From Desulfobacterales bacterium (GTDB lineage Bacteria > Desulfobacterota > Desulfobacteria > Desulfobacterales > Desulfosalsimonadaceae), in contig JAOZOL010000146.1 of assembly GCA_029933295.1 (NCBI GenBank), forward strand, positions 1 through 6,344: DNA of 6,344 nt. Reading direction: 5' to 3'. How positions within the stretch are numbered: position 1 is the stretch's first letter; every line of letters begins with the position of its first letter. The notes under the pieces were generated by a model. That model was not told the DNA's origin. It searched no databases and worked only from the letters and a program-made list of their open reading frames with translations. The translations under genes and the position numbers were made by a program. Below are positions 1-4,424 of the stretch, piece by piece.

Positions 1-75
1 CTGCTTTATGAAATCAGCATAATTGGTGCCCGTATTTTCGGTAAAAAATCTCCCAGGGAATCCGCCAGGCAATAG
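1..75 (+). CDS. tatC: Sec-independent protein translocase TatC, C-terminal end only (partial)
   Basis: The window opens in frame 1 with 24 sense codons and a TAG stop at 73-75. The peptide reads LLYEISIIGARIFGKKSPRE and then SARQ. A hydrophobic helix containing the LLYEIS-type motif, followed by a short basic tail (FGKK), is what I recall for the end of the sixth transmembrane helix and cytoplasmic tail of TatC. TatC is the inner-membrane receptor of the twin-arginine pathway, which exports folded proteins. The start and most of the gene lie outside the window, so the identification rests on about 20 residues. The next gene converges on it, with only 20 bp between the stop codons, and I see no convincing hairpin terminator in that gap. 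Other polytopic membrane proteins with a similar last helix cannot be excluded. Confidence 0.68.
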   Translation: MLYEISIIGARIFGKKSPRESARQ

Positions 76-95
76 GCTTTGTCATCGGGCCGGCA

Positions 96-626
96 TTAAT
101 TAAGTGGCGCTGCAACACCTTTATCTATCTGTTCTTCGTTATCTTCACGGGCCAACAACAAAAAAAGCATGCACCAGGTTACATCCGTCTCTGACAGGAG
201 AAATGTTTTGATAAATTTCTTTAAACGGCTTTCCAGAACAGTCTCACCATGATAAATCAATGCCTCAATTTTTCCGGGCAGCATATCGAAAAGCCCCATA
301 ATCATGGCCATGGCATCATTTGTTTTAAGGTGGCCGAAATATCTTTTCACGCACCGGCTCTCGTCTCGCACGTCCTGGCATGCATTGATCTCTTTATTGA
401 AAAAAATTCGTGTGCGCGGATCAAGTTTCATTTTAATAAATGAAATTACCAGTCGCCTTTTGTCGCCCAGAAATTGAAAAAGGGTTTCAATAAAATCCAT
501 TTCTTTTTTTGCGTGATCATCGATCTGCGCCGGCATACATTTTATTTTTTTTGTAAACAATTGCCTCTTCTCAAATACCGGATGTTCTGATAATGTTATG
601 ATATTCTTTTTGTGATGCTCTTGCAT
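96..626 (-). CDS. Hypothetical protein, 176 aa, family not recognised
   Basis: I do not recognise this protein. The start at 626 is well supported: a GGAGG ribosome-binding site (635-639 on the complement) sits 8 nt before the ATG, and a perfect TATAAT box lies about 60 bp upstream. It has no signal peptide. The N-terminal 45 residues are polar and basic (HHKK, KKIK). The middle has several short helical-looking stretches, such as FIETLFQFLGDKRRLVISFI at about 45-64. The C-terminal part contains a hydrophobic run WCMLFLLLAR (151-160) followed by an acidic patch EDNEEQID, which looks more like a buried helix than a membrane anchor. There are four cysteines (30, 83, 92, 152) but no clear metal motif. 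It is divergent from the WYL regulator, so regulation by that protein is plausible. It may be lineage-specific. Confidence 0.72.
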   Translation of the reverse strand: MQEHHKKNIITLSEHPVFEKRQLFTKKIKCMPAQIDDHAKKEMDFIETLFQFLGDKRRLVISFIKMKLDPRTRIFFNKEINACQDVRDESRCVKRYFGHLKTNDAMAMIMGLFDMLPGKIEALIYHGETVLESRLKKFIKTFLLSETDVTWCMLFLLLAREDNEEQIDKGVAAPLN

Positions 627-634
627 GATTATAC

Positions 635-692
635 CCTCCGTTTTATGATTGATTTATTTGTTCATCGGTTCATGTTCTTGAATGGCATTATA
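635..692 (-). promoter_or_regulatory. Probable promoter -10 box and ribosome-binding site of the 176-aa gene
   Basis: On the complement strand, a perfect TATAAT at 687-692 would place transcription start near 680, giving a leader of about 54 nt. The leader carries a GGAGG ribosome-binding site (635-639). No good TTGACA-like -35 box lies 16-18 nt upstream. The expected -35 position instead falls inside the inverted repeat at 700-723. A weak -35 together with an overlapping dyad is the usual look of a regulated promoter. Confidence 0.5.
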
Positions 693-699
693 GAACGGT

Positions 700-723
700 A
701 TGTGTGCGGTTTTGGTCACACAT
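700..723. promoter_or_regulatory. Inverted repeat, candidate operator in the divergent region
   Basis: ATGTGTG (700-706) and CACACAT (717-723) form a perfect 7-bp inverted repeat separated by 10 bp, so the half-site centres are 17 bp apart, about 1.5 helical turns. It begins 7 bp upstream of the -10 box of the 176-aa gene and covers the place where that promoter's -35 box should be. A dimeric DNA-binding protein is the natural reader. The divergently encoded WYL regulator is the obvious candidate, but that link is inference. Confidence 0.45.
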
Positions 724-812
724 GGGCAGATTTTTTTATTTTCTTATAACCACTTGAAAATAAAGATAAATATTGCATTTTTTGAGCTGGAATATTTTTA
801 ACATATTGATTT

Positions 813-818
813 TATAAT
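813..818 (+). promoter_or_regulatory. Possible -10 box of the WYL regulator gene
   Basis: A perfect TATAAT lies 58 bp before the regulator's ATG within a very AT-rich stretch (about 725-832). No recognisable -35 hexamer lies 16-18 bp upstream (790-795 reads GAATAT). In such AT-rich DNA a chance match is possible, so this is a weak call. Confidence 0.3.
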
Positions 819-876
819 TTATATTTTTTTAACTATCAGGGCAACGGGTCAGGATTCCAACATAGGAAATCTTAAA

Positions 877-1872
877 ATGAGGGAAAAACAACTTGGCAAC
901 CTTCTAAAGGCAGTTGATCTGCTGGCCCGACCCAGCGGTACCACCATCAATGAGATGTGTAATGAATTAGACATCACCCGACGATCCGTTTACCGGCTTA
1001 TTGAAACCCTGGAAAGTATGCATTTTCCCGTTTATGACGATCAATCATCCGAAGACCGCACCAAACGATGGCACCTGGAATCAGATTACGTAAAACGGAT
1101 GCCCAACATGTCCCTGCCCGAATTAAAACTTTCTTTTGCCGAAACATTAGCCCTTTATCTATTAAAAGGGGAAGCAACCCTTTATAAGGGCACCCGGCTG
1201 GAAGACGAGGCCCAGTCCGCCTTTAATAAAATAGGTGCCTTTCTTCCCGGCCCGGTGTTCAAACAGCTGGATAAAATTAAAACCCTGTTTATCCCCCAGG
1301 CAAAATTTGCAAAGGACTACTCTGAAAAAGGGGAAATCATCGATATCCTGGCTGAATCCATGCTGAAACAAAAGATCTGCATGGTCGTCTATTTTTCCTT
1401 TTCCAATGAAACCGAAAAGCAATACCTCATCGAACCGCTCCATTTTTTCGAAAGCAACGGTGGTATGTATGTTTTTGTCCGGGCCCCGAAGCATGACTCC
1501 ATCAGGACCCTGGCGGTTGAGCGCATCCAGAAAATAGAGCAGTCAAAAGAACGATTTGAATATCCGGAAGACTTTAACCCTGAAAAATTGCTGGAATCAT
1601 CATTTGATATGATATATGATGATCCGGTTTCAGCAAAAATCTGGCTGTCTCCCAAACAGGCAAAATATATACGGGAACGCAAATTCTTTCAAAAACAGAT
1701 GATTACGGAAAACAAGGACGGCTCCCTGCTTTTAGAAATCGAGACCTCCGGATGGGGAGATGTTAAAAGATGGGTTTTGTCTCTCGGTGCCGAGGCGGTT
1801 GTGCTAAAACCAAAAAAATTACGTCAGGAAATAAAAAAAGAAATAGCAGCATTGACGGCTAAATATAGATAG
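877..1872 (+). CDS. WYL-domain transcriptional regulator (HTH-WYL-WCX)
   Basis: This 331-residue protein has the typical length and three-part layout of WYL regulators. Residues 5-55 form a winged helix-turn-helix of the HTH_11/DeoR-like type (TINEMCNELDITRRSVYRLI), with a wing ending in KRWHLE at about 63-68. Residues about 158-222 match the WYL ligand-binding fold (YLIEPLHFFESNGGMYVFVR, then IRTLAVERI). Residues about 252-330 match the WCX extension (AKIWLSPKQAKYI, then RWVLSLGAEAVVLKPKKLRQ). The name-giving W-Y-L triad is M197-Y198-V199 here, so only the tyrosine is kept. R210, in the conserved RT..ldRI segment, is present. The start is backed by AGGA (864-867) 9 nt upstream. Family members sense nucleic-acid or nucleotide ligands and often control defence or DNA-damage genes. 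No such genes are visible here, so its targets are unknown. It could act on its own gene and the divergent 176-aa gene. Confidence 0.9.
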   Translation: MREKQLGNLLKAVDLLARPSGTTINEMCNELDITRRSVYRLIETLESMHFPVYDDQSSEDRTKRWHLESDYVKRMPNMSLPELKLSFAETLALYLLKGEATLYKGTRLEDEAQSAFNKIGAFLPGPVFKQLDKIKTLFIPQAKFAKDYSEKGEIIDILAESMLKQKICMVVYFSFSNETEKQYLIEPLHFFESNGGMYVFVRAPKHDSIRTLAVERIQKIEQSKERFEYPEDFNPEKLLESSFDMIYDDPVSAKIWLSPKQAKYIRERKFFQKQMITENKDGSLLLEIETSGWGDVKRWVLSLGAEAVVLKPKKLRQEIKKEIAALTAKYR

Positions 1873-1883
1873 CATCAAAAAAA

Positions 1884-2058
1884 CGACGCCATCAACAACT
1901 GATGAACTCGTAAAAAAGTATTTGGATGGCTAAGTTAAAAGTTCCATATACAAGGCGTAGTGATTTTTCAGACAAGAAATTATACATGTAGTATATTGAA
2001 TGGCTGAAAAATTGCTGCAACGCAGTAGATGGGACTTTTTGCGACGCCATCAACAACT
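1884..2058. repeat. Long imperfect palindrome (about 150 bp) edged by 17-bp direct repeats, MITE-like
   Basis: The core, 1901-2051, is an interrupted inverted repeat centred near TACATGTA (1983-1990). The matched arms are GATGAACTCGTAAAAAAGT (1901-1919) with ACTTTTTGCGACGCCATC (2034-2051), AAAAGTTCCATATAC (1937-1951) with GTAGATGGGACTTTT (2025-2039, 13 of 15 pairs), and ATTTTTCAG (1963-1971) with CTGAAAAAT (2004-2012, perfect). A 17-bp sequence, CGACGCCATCAACAACT, occurs identically at 1884-1900 and 2042-2058. It overlaps the right terminus and precedes the left one. No transposase is encoded. From memory, similar AAAAAGT...ACTTTTTGCGA palindromes are frequent between genes in Desulfobacterota. 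The element fills almost all of the gap between the WYL and HD genes and would form a long hairpin if transcribed. Confidence 0.6.
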
Positions 2059-2093
2059 CAAACTCAACTGAACCCTTAAGGCTCTTCAATGAC

Positions 2094-2987
2094 ATGTTGA
2101 GAGACAACAACAGACTTTATGATCTGACAGATACCAGCTCTCCTGATGAAACCCTGGCTGAGATAAAGAATATTCTGCTCCTGATCGACCCTTCACCGGA
2201 CCCGTCGCCCATCGAAAAGATATACGGGGATATCATCCGTCTCTTTTCCGGAAAATTTCCCGGATACAGGGCCAGCAATACAAAATATCATAACCTGGAG
2301 CATACCTGTTCAACCGCCCTTGCTGCCGCAAGGCTCATTCACGGTTTGCATGTTCAGGGACAGGTTTTCTCCCCAAGGCTTGTTCAGCTTTGCCTGACAG
2401 GGGCACTTTTCCATGATACAGGCCTGATCCAGACCAGTGAGGAAGTGACGGGCACCGGTGCCCAGCACACCATCGGCCACGAGGATCGCTCAATAGCCCT
2501 CATGGGAAAATATCTCTCTGAAAAGGGCTATCCGCAAGAAGACATCCGGGACTGCGGCCATATGATCAAGTGCACAGAGCTCTTTTTCCCCATGGCAGAT
2601 ATACCATTTACCTCTAAAGAAGTCCTGACCATGGGCAAAGTTGTTGGAACAGCCGACCTGTTGGCCCAGATGGCAGACAAAAATTATCAGGAAAAACTCC
2701 CCTTGCTTTTCATGGAGTTTCAGGAAGCCGGTATGGAAGGGTTTGAGACCCCCCTGGAACTTTTCAAAAAAACCGAAGAGTTCTATCGTTCGGTGGCACG
2801 TAAAAGGATGAAAAATGAACTGGAAGGCGTTTCTTCTGCAGCTCTCTATCATTTCAGGCAGAGGTGGAACATTGACAGGGATCTTTATGATGAATCCATC
2901 AAGTTCAACATAAGACGCATGAAGGAAACTGTCGTGGAGTCTCTTCTGCAGCTTTCCATCATTTCAGGGGGAAAAAGATCAACTTGA
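2094..2987 (+). CDS. HD-domain phosphohydrolase with class I cyclic-nucleotide phosphodiesterase-like motifs
   Basis: A soluble 297-residue protein of the HD metal-dependent phosphohydrolase superfamily. Visible motifs are YHNLEH (H66, N67, H70), FHDTG (H107, D108), GHE (H129, E130) and TADLLAQM (D188). H70, H107, D108 and D188 match the four metal ligands of the superfamily. The HNxxH spacing, with H66 in the place of the general acid, is the signature I associate with class I cAMP/cGMP phosphodiesterases, so hydrolysis of a cyclic or other nucleotide phosphoester is likely. The substrate cannot be read from sequence. There are no membrane segments or sensory domains; residues 1-50 are short helical or proline-rich sequence. 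ATG 2094 is the only ATG before the motifs. Its ribosome-binding site is poor (AAGG 12 nt upstream). The palindromic repeat ends 43 bp before it. The last three codons and stop overlap the end of the convergent HD-GYP gene. Confidence 0.82.
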   Translation: MLRDNNRLYDLTDTSSPDETLAEIKNILLLIDPSPDPSPIEKIYGDIIRLFSGKFPGYRASNTKYHNLEHTCSTALAAARLIHGLHVQGQVFSPRLVQLCLTGALFHDTGLIQTSEEVTGTGAQHTIGHEDRSIALMGKYLSEKGYPQEDIRDCGHMIKCTELFFPMADIPFTSKEVLTMGKVVGTADLLAQMADKNYQEKLPLLFMEFQEAGMEGFETPLELFKKTEEFYRSVARKRMKNELEGVSSAALYHFRQRWNIDRDLYDESIKFNIRRMKETVVESLLQLSIISGGKRST

Positions 2988-4424
2988 AAAGATGTGCTGC
3001 ACAGGTTGAATCCCCAGCGTTGAAGGGTGGTAGGTTTCGATGATTCCCTTTACATAGTTTCCTGTTTCCGGATCGCGTTCGTCTAAATTAATTATTTCTT
3101 TTTTTTTGAAACTGCCGTCATCCTCCCTTTCCAGGATGCAGACTAAAGGCCTTTTGGCAAAGTCCCTGCTGGGCGAACTAACAACCAGGGCCAGTTCTCC
3201 GGTGTCAAGGCGCAGCAGGGTACCGACCGGATAAATCCCCATAATATTAATGAATACTTTAAGAAGAATGGGATCAAAGTCCTTGCCGGCACGGTCGTAC
3301 ATGTAGCCCAGGGCTCGATCAGGACTCAGCAGAGATTGCCGGTAGGCCCGCGATGATGTTAACGTATCATATTTATCGGCAATGGAAATAATCTTGCCAA
3401 AAAGGGTCAACGGTTTTTTCCAGTCAGCATGGGGATAGCCGGACAGGTCGAATTTCAGATGATGCTCAAACATCGGCACCAGAAGCCTGGCCTTGCTGTC
3501 AGCGGAGGCCTTTAGTCTTAACAACAGTCTGGCACTGTTTAATGAATGCTGCTCAATCAGTTTCTGCTCACGGTCATCCAGCTTATTTTTTTTGTACAGA
3601 ATTTCTCTGGGAATCTCAATTTTCCCGATGTCGTGAAAAAGGGCACATATGCCGAGACTCACCAGAGTACGGCGTGAAAAGTTGATCCGCCTGCCAATGC
3701 ACATGGAAAGCATGGCGACATTCACAGAATGTGTGTAGGTGTAGTCGTCAAATACCCGGAGTGTACTGATGGCGGAATATACTTCGTCGTCCTCGATAAG
3801 ATTCGTCACCATGTCCTCGACTACCCGGACGGTTTTCCGTATACCAACCTCGCTTTTCTTTTCAACAATCTTCTGGGCTACCTCTTCAATAGAGGCCATG
3901 GCATACGTGTAGTCCCTTCTGGCCCGCTCCCGCCGTTCAGCCTTGTCCTTGTAACAGGATTCCTGGGGCCTTTCCGATTTCCTGATCAGTTCAACCCATT
4001 CGATATTCTCTGCAGCAAGACCGTCTGTAAGCCAGGGGAGAGGTTCCGGCTGTTGCCCGGAATTGTCAATCAGGCGCATGAAAGTCAGGATCTCCTCGGC
4101 AGAGGCATGTTTGACAGTTTCGAGTAAACGCATTCCATCCAGACAGCGGGTATCAAAATAACGTATAATGTTATCAAAAAGATTCTTTGTGGTTTTATTG
4201 TAAAAAAGCTTTTCATCATCAACATACAGCTGGTCATTGGAAATTTTGATCGTCAATGATTCATCATCCATGCAGTTGTTTATGGATTCAAAAAATTTCT
4301 CGATCCCCTCTATAACCAGTGTATGGGTTTCACTGTGGATTCTTGCCGTCTGGCTCAGACTGTAGAAGTTGTGCAGAAACTCTTCTGACTGGGAATAGGA
4401 TCTGTATTTTGCAGTATCAGTCAT
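2979..4424 (-). CDS. HD-GYP domain protein, probable cyclic-di-GMP phosphodiesterase or sensor
   Basis: A 481-residue protein with a N-terminal domain (about 15-120) resembling that of its upstream neighbour, a charged linker (about 150-190), a HD-GYP domain (about 220-400) and a C-terminal beta-rich tail (400-475) of the kind that often follows HD-GYP domains. Motifs seen are YTYTHSVNVA (H232), FHDIGKIEIP (H264, D265), EQHS (H293), HHLKFDLSGYP (H321, H322, GYP 329-331) and ISIADKYD (D350). HD-GYP enzymes break c-di-GMP to pGpG or GMP. The metal ligands are kept, but the HHExxDGxGYP motif has L for E (323) and L for the first G (327), so activity or substrate may differ. The start at 4424 is preferred because GGAG (4434-4437 on the complement) lies 9 nt upstream. 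An in-frame TTG at 4469 lacks such a site. It overlaps the end of the upstream HEAT gene by 8 bp, which suggests translational coupling. Confidence 0.88.
   Translation of the reverse strand: MTDTAKYRSYSQSEEFLHNFYSLSQTARIHSETHTLVIEGIEKFFESINNCMDDESLTIKISNDQLYVDDEKLFYNKTTKNLFDNIIRYFDTRCLDGMRLLETVKHASAEEILTFMRLIDNSGQQPEPLPWLTDGLAAENIEWVELIRKSERPQESCYKDKAERRERARRDYTYAMASIEEVAQKIVEKKSEVGIRKTVRVVEDMVTNLIEDDEVYSAISTLRVFDDYTYTHSVNVAMLSMCIGRRINFSRRTLVSLGICALFHDIGKIEIPREILYKKNKLDDREQKLIEQHSLNSARLLLRLKASADSKARLLVPMFEHHLKFDLSGYPHADWKKPLTLFGKIISIADKYDTLTSSRAYRQSLLSPDRALGYMYDRAGKDFDPILLKVFINIMGIYPVGTLLRLDTGELALVVSSPSRDFAKRPLVCILEREDDGSFKKKEIINLDERDPETGNYVKGIIETYHPSTLGIQPVQHIFSS

Noticed and set aside
76..95. 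Bidirectional terminator between tatC and the 176-aa gene
   Set aside because: The 20-bp gap contains GGGCCGGC but no hairpin of useful length followed by a T run on either strand.
628..633. Second TATAAT on the complement strand just before the 176-aa start codon
   Set aside because: It lies between the GGAGG site and the ATG. A promoter there would start transcription inside the coding region and remove the ribosome-binding site.
701..722. CRP/FNR-type binding site (TGTG...CACA)
   Set aside because: The spacing does not fit TGTGA-N6-TCACA: the half-sites are too far apart and the inner bases do not match. It was kept only as a generic inverted repeat.
1892..2110. Open frame of 72 codons on the minus strand between the WYL and HD genes
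   Set aside because: It lies almost wholly inside the palindromic repeat, has no ribosome-binding site that I can see, and its composition follows the repeat, so it is not a credible gene.
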